Source of the DNA: JACRLW01 sp046349595
Lineage (GTDB): Bacteria > Planctomycetota > UBA1135 > UBA2386
Length of the DNA: 64,000 bases
Assembly (NCBI GenBank): GCA_046349595.1
Contig: JAXMCA010000001.1
Location: forward strand, 2,542,001-2,606,000
Reading direction: 5' to 3'
In this document: positions 1 to 6,472 of the stretch, in pieces
Layout of the letters: every line of letters starts with the position of its first letter
Position numbering within the stretch: position 1 is the stretch's first letter
The notes under the pieces: model-generated
The model's database searches: none
What the model was told of the DNA's origin: nothing
Seen by the model: only the letters and a program-made list of their open reading frames with translations
Position numbers and translations under genes: made by a program

Positions 1-815
1 ATGCGCAAGGCCTGATCGGAGTGGCAGGCGAGCACCACGCGATCGAAACGCTCGGCATCGCGACCACGCACCTTGACGGTCACGCCGTCGCGCCCGCGCG
101 TGACGGCCTCGACGGGCGCACTCGTGCGAACACCGCTGCCGAGGGCCGGCAACATGCGTTCGACGTAGCGCTGCGAGCCCCCCTGGATCACGCGCCACTG
201 CGGGCGATCGTCGATCGACAGGAAGCCGTGGTTGTGGAAGAAGCGCGCGAAGGCGTGCGCGGGGAAGCCGAGCATCTGCTCGGGCGCCGTCGACCACACC
301 GCAGCCCCCATCGGCACGAGGTAGTTCCGGATCAGCTCGGGGCCGAAGCGACGTCTCTCCAGGAACTCGCCGAGCGTGAGCGCGGGATCGGGATCGTCGA
401 GGAGAGCGGTCGCCTCGCGATTGAAGCGCAGGATGCCGCGGATCATCCGCCAGAACGACGGCCGCAGCAGGTTGCGCCGCTGCGCGAACAGGGTGTTGAG
501 GGAGGTGCCGTTGTACTCGAGGCCGGTCGCCTCGCAGTGCACCGAGAAGCTCATCGTGCTCGGCTGCGTCGCGACGTCCAGCCGCTCCAGGAGCCGCGAG
601 AACAGCGGGTAGGTGCGCTCGTTGTAGACGATGAATCCGGTGTCGATCGACAGTCGCTTCCCGTCGCGATCGAGCTCGATGGTGTTGGTGTGTCCGCCGA
701 CCCGGTCATCGGCCTCGAACAGCACCACGTCGTGCCTGCGACGCAGAACCCAGGCTGCGAACAACCCCGCGATGCCGCTGCCGACCACCGCGATGCGCTC
801 GCGCTCCGCGTTCAT
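1..815 (-). CDS. FAD-dependent amine-oxidase-like flavoprotein, C-terminus outside window
   Basis: About 271 N-terminal residues are visible; the rest lies beyond the left edge. The protein begins with a dinucleotide-binding motif (VVGSGIAGLFAAW, residues about 9-21), then the acidic FEADDRVGGHTNT segment typical of NAD(P)/FAD oxidoreductases of the amine oxidase/phytoene desaturase group. Members of this family are commonly encoded beside cyclopropane-fatty-acid synthases and DUF1295 proteins, as here, and are thought to modify acyl chains; the substrate is not established. The ATG at 815 overlaps the stop of the upstream desaturase by 4 nt (ATGA), so the two are almost certainly co-translated. 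No signal peptide is seen. Family call is firm; the reaction is inference. Confidence 0.88.
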   Translation of the reverse strand, partial: MNAERERIAVVGSGIAGLFAAWVLRRRHDVVLFEADDRVGGHTNTIELDRDGKRLSIDTGFIVYNERTYPLFSRLLERLDVATQPSTMSFSVHCEATGLEYNGTSLNTLFAQRRNLLRPSFWRMIRGILRFNREATALLDDPDPALTLGEFLERRRFGPELIRNYLVPMGAAVWSTAPEQMLGFPAHAFARFFHNHGFLSIDDRPQWRVIQGGSQRYVERMLPALGSGVRTSAPVEAVTRGRDGVTVKVRGRDAERFDRVVLACHSDQALR

Positions 816-1777
816 CGCCCGCCCCGCTCGGGCACGCGACGGCCGTCGCGCACGTGCATCGGCACCGGCTGCAGATCCCAAACGACTCCGAGACCTCGCA
901 TCGCCAGGAGCGCGTACCAGGACAGATCGAACTCCCACCAGAAGAAGCCCTGCCGCGCCGCCACCGGATAGAAGTGGTGGTTGTTGTGCCAGCCCTCGCC
1001 GAAGGTCAGCAGCGCCAGGAGGAAGCTGTTGCGGCTGTGGTCGTTGGTCGCGTAGCGCCGCCGCCCGAACAGGTGGCCGAGGCTGTTGATCGTCGCGGTG
1101 CCGTGGAACAGCAGCGTCGTCGACACGAAGAAGCCCCACACCAGGCACTGCATCCCGCTGGTGCCGAGGCCGGGCCAGACCGCGGCGAGCAGTTCGCCGA
1201 GCCCGAAGGTCGCGAGGGCGAACAGGAGGGGCGCCACGATGTCGAAGCGATCGAGGAAGCGCAGCTCCGGATAGCGCGCCAGATCGCGCACCTGGGCGAG
1301 ATCGGTGGCGAAGTTGCGCCGCGACAGGAACCACGACAGGTGGCTCTGCCACAAGCCGCCGCGGTGCGGGGAGTGCACGTCGCGCTCGGTGTCGGAGTGA
1401 CGGTGATGGCGGCGATGGTGCGCCGCCCACCACAGCGGCCCGCGCTGCGCCGCGGTGTTGCCCCACAGCGCGAACAGGAACTGCGCGACCCGCGAGGTCC
1501 TGAAGGCGCGGTGCGCGAAGTAGCGGTGGTAGAACGCGGTGATCGCGAACATCCGCAGGGCATAGGCCGCGACCGCCACCACCACCGCGGTCGTCGACAC
1601 GCCCACCGCGAAGACCAGGAGGCAGCCGAGGTGCAGCGCGACGAAGGGAACCACGCGGGCCCAGTCGACGGCGTCGGGATCCTGCGCATCGACCGGCCGG
1701 GCGGCGTGCGTGTCGATCCAGCTCCGCAACACTTCGAGCGGACGGGGTCGGGTGCGGAGGATCGGCTGCGGTTCCAT
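812..1777 (-). CDS. Membrane fatty-acid desaturase (acyl-CoA desaturase family)
   Basis: A 321-residue integral-membrane desaturase. It carries the three histidine clusters that bind the di-iron centre: HRYFAH (residues 84-89), HRRHHRH (121-127) and HNNHH (about residue 285), separated by hydrophobic segments expected to cross the membrane twice in pairs. The family introduces a cis double bond, often delta-9, into acyl chains using O2 and reduced electron carrier. That fits the neighbourhood, since cyclopropane synthase needs an unsaturated chain as substrate. I chose the ATG at 1777 because the open frame further upstream is arginine/glycine-rich shadow sequence opposite the divergent gene. 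It is first in a leftward pair with the flavoprotein. Confidence 0.93.
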   Translation of the reverse strand: MEPQPILRTRPRPLEVLRSWIDTHAARPVDAQDPDAVDWARVVPFVALHLGCLLVFAVGVSTTAVVVAVAAYALRMFAITAFYHRYFAHRAFRTSRVAQFLFALWGNTAAQRGPLWWAAHHRRHHRHSDTERDVHSPHRGGLWQSHLSWFLSRRNFATDLAQVRDLARYPELRFLDRFDIVAPLLFALATFGLGELLAAVWPGLGTSGMQCLVWGFFVSTTLLFHGTATINSLGHLFGRRRYATNDHSRNSFLLALLTFGEGWHNNHHFYPVAARQGFFWWEFDLSWYALLAMRGLGVVWDLQPVPMHVRDGRRVPERGGR

Positions 1778-1816
1778 GCGGACGGCGGTGAGCCATCCTT
1801 CGCAGCGCGGACTCCC

Positions 1817-1836
1817 GCGGATGCAGGCGCATCCGC
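1817..1836. promoter_or_regulatory. Perfect 8-bp inverted repeat in divergent spacer (candidate operator)
   Basis: Arms 1817-1824 (GCGGATGC) and 1829-1836 (GCATCCGC) with a 4-bp spacer lie in the 86-bp gap between the divergent desaturase and DUF1295 genes, centred about 50 bp from the desaturase start and 37 bp from the DUF1295 start. A symmetrical site in a shared divergent promoter region suggests binding of a dimeric regulator, but an RNA hairpin in either leader is equally compatible. The regulator is not identified. Confidence 0.4.
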
Positions 1837-1863
1837 CGGGCCGCGCCCTGCGAACAGCGCCCC

Positions 1864-2670
1864 GTGGATCCGCGCCTGACCACGCTGCTCTGGGGCCTCG
1901 CCCTCGCCTGCCTGGGTATGCAGGCGCTGTGGTTCGTGGCGCGGGCGGTCCGCAACGCCGGCCTCGTCGACTTCGGCTGGGCCGCGACCCTCGCCGGCCT
2001 GGCCATCCTGGCCGCCCTGCGCGGGACGGGCTCCGATGCGCAACGCCTCCTCGCCGGACTGCTCGGCGGGATCTGGGGCCTGCGCCTCGCGGCCTTGCTC
2101 CTCTTCGACCGCGTGCTCGGCAGGGAGGAGGACGGCCGCTATCGCGCGATGCGCGCCCACTTCGGCACCCGCGCCGACCTGCACTTCCTGTGGTTCTTCC
2201 AGGCCCAGGCCCTGCTCGCCGTCCTGCTCGCCTGGCCCTTCGTGGCCATCGCCCAGGCTCCGATCGAAGGGCTGGCCCCCCTGCAGATCGCGGGTCTCGT
2301 GCTGTTCGCAACCGCCAAGACCGGTGAGACGGTCGCCGACCTGCAGCTCGCGCGTTTCCGCCGCGATCCGGCCAACCGCGGTCGCACCTGCCGCAGCGGC
2401 CTGTGGCGTCTGAGCCGCCATCCCAACTACTTCTTCGAGTGGCTGATCTGGTGCGCCTTCGCGCTGTGCGCGACCCCCGCACCGGGCGGCCACTGGGCAT
2501 GGCTGTGCCCGGCCGCGATGTTCGTCTTCGTCACCAAGATCACCGGCATCCCGCACACCGAGGCGCAGGCCCTGCGCTCGCGCGGCGAGGACTACCGCAG
2601 CTACCAGCGCACCACCAACGCCTTCTTCCCCGGCCCGCCGCGCCCCGACCCGCAGGCAAGTCCGCGATGA
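1864..2670 (+). CDS. DUF1295 (steroid 5-alpha-reductase-like) membrane protein
   Basis: A 268-residue polytopic membrane protein of the DUF1295 family. It begins at GTG 1864; hydrophobic segments cover residues about 5-25, 35-60, 70-85, 115-140 and 205-220. The family signature SRHPNYFFEW followed by a C-terminal GEDYRSYQRTTNAFFP block is visible; this part resembles the NADPH-binding C-terminus of steroid 5-alpha-reductases and isoprenylcysteine methyltransferases. In other bacteria these genes sit in operons with flavoproteins and cyclopropane-fatty-acid synthases, and a role in reducing or methylating an unusual acyl chain is suspected but unproven. Its stop overlaps the start of the synthase by 4 nt. 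Confidence 0.9.
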   Translation: MDPRLTTLLWGLALACLGMQALWFVARAVRNAGLVDFGWAATLAGLAILAALRGTGSDAQRLLAGLLGGIWGLRLAALLLFDRVLGREEDGRYRAMRAHFGTRADLHFLWFFQAQALLAVLLAWPFVAIAQAPIEGLAPLQIAGLVLFATAKTGETVADLQLARFRRDPANRGRTCRSGLWRLSRHPNYFFEWLIWCAFALCATPAPGGHWAWLCPAAMFVFVTKITGIPHTEAQALRSRGEDYRSYQRTTNAFFPGPPRPDPQASPR

Positions 2671-3749
2671 ACACCGAGAAGCTCCTCGACACCGGCCTCC
2701 TCCCCGACTGGTTGATCCGAATCGGCATCCGCCGACTCCTGCGCAGCCGACTGCGCGACGAGGCCCGCGACGGCCTGGAGTCCGCGCACCGGGCGACGAT
2801 GGACTGGATGCGCCGTCTGCGCACCAGCGCGGTGGCGATCGACACCGACGCGGCCAACGAACAGCACTACGAGGTGCCCGCGGCGCTCTACCAGAAGGTG
2901 CTCGGCCCGCGCCTCAAGTACTCGTCCGGCCTGTGGACCGACGGCGTGCGCGATCTGGCCGGCGCCGAGCAGGCGATGCTCGACTGCTATGCACGTCGCG
3001 CACAGCTCGGCGACGGCCAGAGCATCCTCGACCTCGGCTGCGGCTGGGGTTCCTTCACGCTGTGGGCCGCGGAGCGCTGGCCGAACAGCCGCATCCTCGG
3101 CGTGTCGAACTCCGCCAGCCAGCGCGAGTTCATCCTCGCGCGGGCCCGCGAGCGCGGCTTGCCGAACGTCGACGTGGTGACCTGCGACGTGAACACCTTC
3201 GACACCGACCGGCGCTTCGACCGCGTGGTGTCCGTCGAGATGCTGGAGCACGTCCGCAACTACCGGAACATCTTTGCACGCGTCGCGCGCTGGCTCCGGG
3301 ACGACGGGCTGTTCTTCGTCCACGTCTTCACGCACCGCGAGTTCGCCTACCCCTTCGAGCAGGACGGCGACGACGACTGGATGGGTCGCCACTTCTTCCG
3401 CGGCGGGCAGATGCCGTCGGACCACCTCTTCCTGTACTTCCAGGACGACCTGCGCATCGACGACCACTGGCGCGTGAACGGCACCCACTACGCGCGGACC
3501 GCCGAGGCCTGGCTGCAGAACTTCGACCGCCACCGCACGGAGATCGACGCGCTGTTCCGCACCACCTACGGCCCACAGGCGCGACGCATGGCGATCTACT
3601 GGCGCGTGTTCTTCATGGCCTGCGCCGAGCTGTGGAAGTTCCAGGGCGGCACCCAGTGGTTCGTGTCGCACTACCTGTTCCAGAAGCGCGCCCCGGTGCC
3701 GACGATCGCACCCGAAACGATGCCGTCCCTCGCCCACGCCGACCGATGA
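2667..3749 (+). CDS. Cyclopropane-fatty-acyl-phospholipid synthase family methyltransferase
   Basis: A 360-residue SAM-dependent methyltransferase of the CFA/mycolic acid synthase family. The SAM-binding motif LDLGCGWGSF is near residues 120-129, followed by GVSNSASQREF and VSVEMLEHVRNY, both family hallmarks. The C-terminal VFFMACAELWKF segment is also characteristic. The enzyme transfers a methylene from SAM across the double bond of membrane phospholipid acyl chains; related enzymes make methyl-branched or furan fatty acids with DUF1295 and flavoprotein partners. The ATG at 2667 overlaps the DUF1295 stop, and the stop at 3747-3749 overlaps the ATG of the next gene. Family is certain; whether the product is a cyclopropane is not. 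Confidence 0.93.
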   Translation: MNTEKLLDTGLLPDWLIRIGIRRLLRSRLRDEARDGLESAHRATMDWMRRLRTSAVAIDTDAANEQHYEVPAALYQKVLGPRLKYSSGLWTDGVRDLAGAEQAMLDCYARRAQLGDGQSILDLGCGWGSFTLWAAERWPNSRILGVSNSASQREFILARARERGLPNVDVVTCDVNTFDTDRRFDRVVSVEMLEHVRNYRNIFARVARWLRDDGLFFVHVFTHREFAYPFEQDGDDDWMGRHFFRGGQMPSDHLFLYFQDDLRIDDHWRVNGTHYARTAEAWLQNFDRHRTEIDALFRTTYGPQARRMAIYWRVFFMACAELWKFQGGTQWFVSHYLFQKRAPVPTIAPETMPSLAHADR

Positions 3750-4300
3750 CCGAGATCGCCGCCGCTGTCCTGGATCGCGCCGTTGACGGCGTGAATCTCC
3801 GTCCCGCGGGCAAGCCCGGCGCGACACCGACCTTGCGCGACCAGCTCGGCCCGGGCCCGACGATCCTCGCCTTCCTCCGCCACCTCGGTTGACCCTTCTG
3901 CCGCGAGATGGTCGCCGCCCTGCGCCGCTGTGCAAAGGACGACCCGCGCTACCCGCGCACGCTGCTGTTCTCGCAGGCCTCGGTCGAGGCCACCACCACC
4001 TTCCTCGCCTCGCGATGGCCCGACGCCAGCGCCGTCTGCGATCCGACGCGCGCCTTCTACGCGGAGTTCGCGCGGCGCCGCGCACGCCTCGGCGACCTCC
4101 TGTCCTTCGGGGCTCTGCGCGCGACCCTGCGCGCCCTGCTCCGCGGCCACGGCATCGGCCGCGTGGTCGGTGATCCGCGGCAGATGCCCGGCATCCTCGT
4201 GGTTCAAGACCGGCGCATCCTGTGGGATCATCCCTTCGCCCACGCCGGTGACCATCCGGACTTCGCCGCGATCCCGCGGCTGGCGGGCATCTCGCACTGA
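3746..4300 (+). CDS. Peroxiredoxin-like selenoprotein (UxxC), read through in-frame TGA at codon 49
   Basis: The frame starting at ATG 3746 (4-nt overlap with the preceding stop) runs 48 codons to TGA at 3890-3892 and then continues without a break to 4300. Translation across the TGA gives FLRHLG-U-PFCRE, the active-site region of the AhpC/TSA-like thioredoxin-fold family (SelL/SelU/PRXL2-related), in which cysteine homologues have GCxFCRE. The TGA sits exactly where the first redox cysteine belongs and Cys52 is the second. The full product is 184 residues, normal for the family. A gene finder ignoring recoding would report only 3908-4300 and lose the active site. It probably reduces peroxides or disulfides. 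The alternative is a TGC-to-TGA mutation or base error; the intact reading frame on both sides argues against decay. Confidence 0.8.
3890..3918 (+). promoter_or_regulatory. UGA recoding site with candidate bacterial SECIS hairpin
   Basis: Eight nucleotides after the TGA (3890-3892) a small stem can form: 3900-3901 with 3917-3918, one C-C mismatch, then 3903-3906 (GCGA) with 3912-3915 (TCGC), closing a GATGG loop whose first base is G. A guanine at the start of the apical loop is a feature of bacterial SECIS elements. The stem is short, and its distance from the UGA is near the short end of what is usual. A competing fold pairs 3902-3905 with 3921-3924. It is suggestive only. Confidence 0.4.
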
Positions 4301-4309
4301 CGTCGAAGC

Positions 4310-5335
4310 ATGGACGCGCAGGGAACCGTGATCGCCGACTGGCTGCTCGCCACGCGCCGTGTGCTCGCGCACGGCGCGGCGGAGCGTCTCTCGACCGCGA
4401 GCGCGTCGGTGATCGCCGCGCTCACCAACGACCTCGACAACCTCGCCGCCGCTCTCGCCGTCGGCCGTGACGAACTCTTCGACGACCACGTCGCATGGAG
4501 CCTCGCCGCCGGCGCCTCCGACGACGTGGACGAACCCCGCTGTGCCGCACGCCTCGCCGCGTTGCGCGACGAACTCGAGGTGAGCGTTCCGGGCACTGCG
4601 CGCACGCGCGTCGCCGCCGTCCTCACGCGCGGCATCGACATGGCGCGACGGCCCGCGATCCGTCAGCCGCCGTCCTTTCCGCCGGCGGGCCCGCACCAGG
4701 AACTCGCGGCGCGCTATCTCCTGGCGATCCTCGAAGCCCGCACGCAGGACGCCCACGACCTCCTGCTCCGCGCGCTGCACGACGGCGCGGACGGCCCGTC
4801 CCTCCTCCATCACGTGCTGCTGCCTGCCCAGGCGGAACTCGGCCGCATGTGGCAATGCGGCGAGATCGACATCGCCACCGAACACCTCGGCTCGCGCGTC
4901 GCCGAACGCATCGCGGCGGTGATCCACGCGCAGGGACCGCGCTCCGCATCCAACGGCCGTCGCGTGATGGTCGCGGCGGTCGGAGGCAATCAGCACGACC
5001 TCGCCTCGCGCCTCCTCGCCGATGCCCTCGAACGCCGTGGCTACGTCGCGCTGCTGCTCGGCGCCGACACGCCGCCGATCGACCTCGCGGAGGCGGCCGC
5101 ACATGCGCGCGTCGACGCCGTCGCGCTGTCGGTCGCGCTCGGCACGCAGGTGCGCATCGCCGAACTCACGGTGCGTGCGCTGCGCAGCCTGCGGGAGACG
5201 GCCCACGTGAAGGTGATCGTCGGCGGAGGACCCTTCACACGCATCGACGACCTGTGGCGAGACATCGGCGCGGACGCCTCGGCGCCGGATCTCGACGGCG
5301 CGGTCGCAGCGATCGAAGCACTCCTGTCCTCCTGA
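4310..5335 (+). CDS. CarH-like cobalamin-binding protein without a DNA-binding domain
   Basis: A 341-residue soluble protein starting 9 nt after the selenoprotein. The C-terminal half matches the light-sensing B12 module of CarH/LitR regulators: a helical bundle with the Wx9EH motif (Trp181, Glu191-His192) followed by a Rossmann-like B12 domain starting GNQHDL (His229 is the candidate lower ligand) and GADTPP. CarH has E-x-H where this has N-x-H. The first 130 residues are helical and do not resemble the MerR winged helix that CarH uses. So it may sense light or B12 and act through protein contacts, or control the lipid genes upstream indirectly. It is last in the rightward lipid operon. B12 binding is well supported; the sensory role is inference. 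Confidence 0.85.
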   Translation: MDAQGTVIADWLLATRRVLAHGAAERLSTASASVIAALTNDLDNLAAALAVGRDELFDDHVAWSLAAGASDDVDEPRCAARLAALRDELEVSVPGTARTRVAAVLTRGIDMARRPAIRQPPSFPPAGPHQELAARYLLAILEARTQDAHDLLLRALHDGADGPSLLHHVLLPAQAELGRMWQCGEIDIATEHLGSRVAERIAAVIHAQGPRSASNGRRVMVAAVGGNQHDLASRLLADALERRGYVALLLGADTPPIDLAEAAAHARVDAVALSVALGTQVRIAELTVRALRSLRETAHVKVIVGGGPFTRIDDLWRDIGADASAPDLDGAVAAIEALLSS

Positions 5336-5612
5336 GCCGACTTCCCCTCGGAATGGCGAGGCATCGCGCGACATCGCCCGATTGCGCCCTGGATCCGGAC
5401 CGCGCGGCGCGCCTACGACCGACGACGCCGCCTCGCTCTCGACGGCGCGTGATTGCGGCTGGTACTTCCGCAGCCCGGTCCCGTTCCGCGATGCACAAGT
5501 CCTGGTGATCGTCGCCGACGACGCGGAGACCTTGCCCGGCGTCCGCTACCTGAGTGGAAGAGCCCGCCGGCCGGGCGCAGGCTGATTCTGAGCAGGAAGG
5601 GGCCGATCGAAC

Positions 5613-6434
5613 TCAGACGAACAGTCGCTCCGCGATCGGGCGCACGACGTGCACGATCACGTCGACCAGGAAGTGCGCGAGGATCGCGGCCTCGAGGCCG
5701 AGGCGCTGATAGAGGCGACCGAAGACGACGCCGATGGGGACGACGATCAGCAGCGTCCTCAGCGTCACCAGCGAGGGCAGGGTGGAGGTGAAGAGCTCTT
5801 CGTTGGAGAGGTGGTACCAGCCGAAGAACAGCGCGGTCGCGAGATTCGCCGCCGCGAAGGCCAGGACACGGCCGCGGCCTTCGCGCGCAGGGCGCAGCGA
5901 ACGCATCAGCAGCCAGGCGAGCAGCGACATCAGCCCGAGCCGATCGAAGATCTCCTCGGAGAAGGGTGCCCAGAAGCTCGCGAGTCCGCTGCGCCACCAC
6001 GCCACGTCGATGCGCGCGTGGATCTCGGGGGCGGGGTCGTGCACGCCGAGCAGGTGGAAGAACACGGCGTCGATCGCGAAGGCCAGCAGCGAGGACGCGA
6101 TCGACCACAGCAACACCGGGACGAGCATCGTGCGCGATGGCCGTGCCGGCTCGGGACCGCCGTCGAGCGCATGCTCCAGGTGCGGCGCACCGAGGCCGAT
6201 CCGCCGCGCGGCCCACATCCCGAGGAAGGCCGCCGGCGCGAGGAACAGGGCGGTCCGCAGCACGAACTGCAGCGCGACCGACAGGGGCGGCATCCCGTCC
6301 GCCGTGCCTGCTCCGGAGCCGTTGGCACGCAGCGCCATCGCATACGGGAAGACCAGCGGCGTGGTCAGGGTGCCCGCGGCGACGAGCACGAACACGGTGC
6401 GCCAGGGGTAGCGCGGCGCACGGGATGCGATCAC
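5613..6434 (-). CDS. CPBP-family intramembrane metalloprotease
   Basis: A 273-residue polytopic membrane protein of the CAAX protease/bacteriocin-processing (CPBP, Abi) family. The three catalytic motifs are present: EEIFDR (Glu160-Glu161, Arg164), FFGWYH and AHFLVD, expected to bind zinc inside the membrane. The likely start is GTG 6434 (VIASRAPRYPW), which keeps the first membrane helix; there is no ATG at a suitable place. It follows the cyclase-fold gene through a 13-codon mini-ORF that overlaps both by 4 nt. Substrate unknown; CPBP members process prenylated or secreted peptides or act as self-immunity proteins. Confidence 0.87.
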   Translation of the reverse strand: MIASRAPRYPWRTVFVLVAAGTLTTPLVFPYAMALRANGSGAGTADGMPPLSVALQFVLRTALFLAPAAFLGMWAARRIGLGAPHLEHALDGGPEPARPSRTMLVPVLLWSIASSLLAFAIDAVFFHLLGVHDPAPEIHARIDVAWWRSGLASFWAPFSEEIFDRLGLMSLLAWLLMRSLRPAREGRGRVLAFAAANLATALFFGWYHLSNEELFTSTLPSLVTLRTLLIVVPIGVVFGRLYQRLGLEAAILAHFLVDVIVHVVRPIAERLFV

Positions 6435-6472
6435 ACGATTGCTCCCGCAGGCGGTCGGGCGGTCTCGCTCAT
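6431..6472 (-). other. 13-codon mini-ORF bridging two genes (candidate coupling peptide)
   Basis: ATG at 6472 overlaps the stop of the cyclase-fold gene (ATGA), encodes MSETARPPAGAIV, and its TGA (6433-6431) overlaps the GTG start of the CPBP protease (GTGA). The chain of two 4-nt overlaps could relay a terminating ribosome to the protease start in another frame. No homology can be judged at this length. Confidence 0.3.

Noticed and set aside
1778..2500. Long N-terminal extension of the desaturase
   Set aside because: The extension is low-complexity Arg/Gly/Ser and lies opposite the DUF1295 gene; the three His boxes all fall after ATG 1777.
3908..4300. A 130-residue gene starting at ATG 3908
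   Set aside because: It would begin four residues after the active-site cysteine; the sequence upstream of the TGA continues the same family in frame, so I treat this as the selenoprotein tail.
5561..5583. GC-rich palindromic stretch as terminator between the B12 protein and the CPBP gene
   Set aside because: Arms are short and no T-run follows on either strand.
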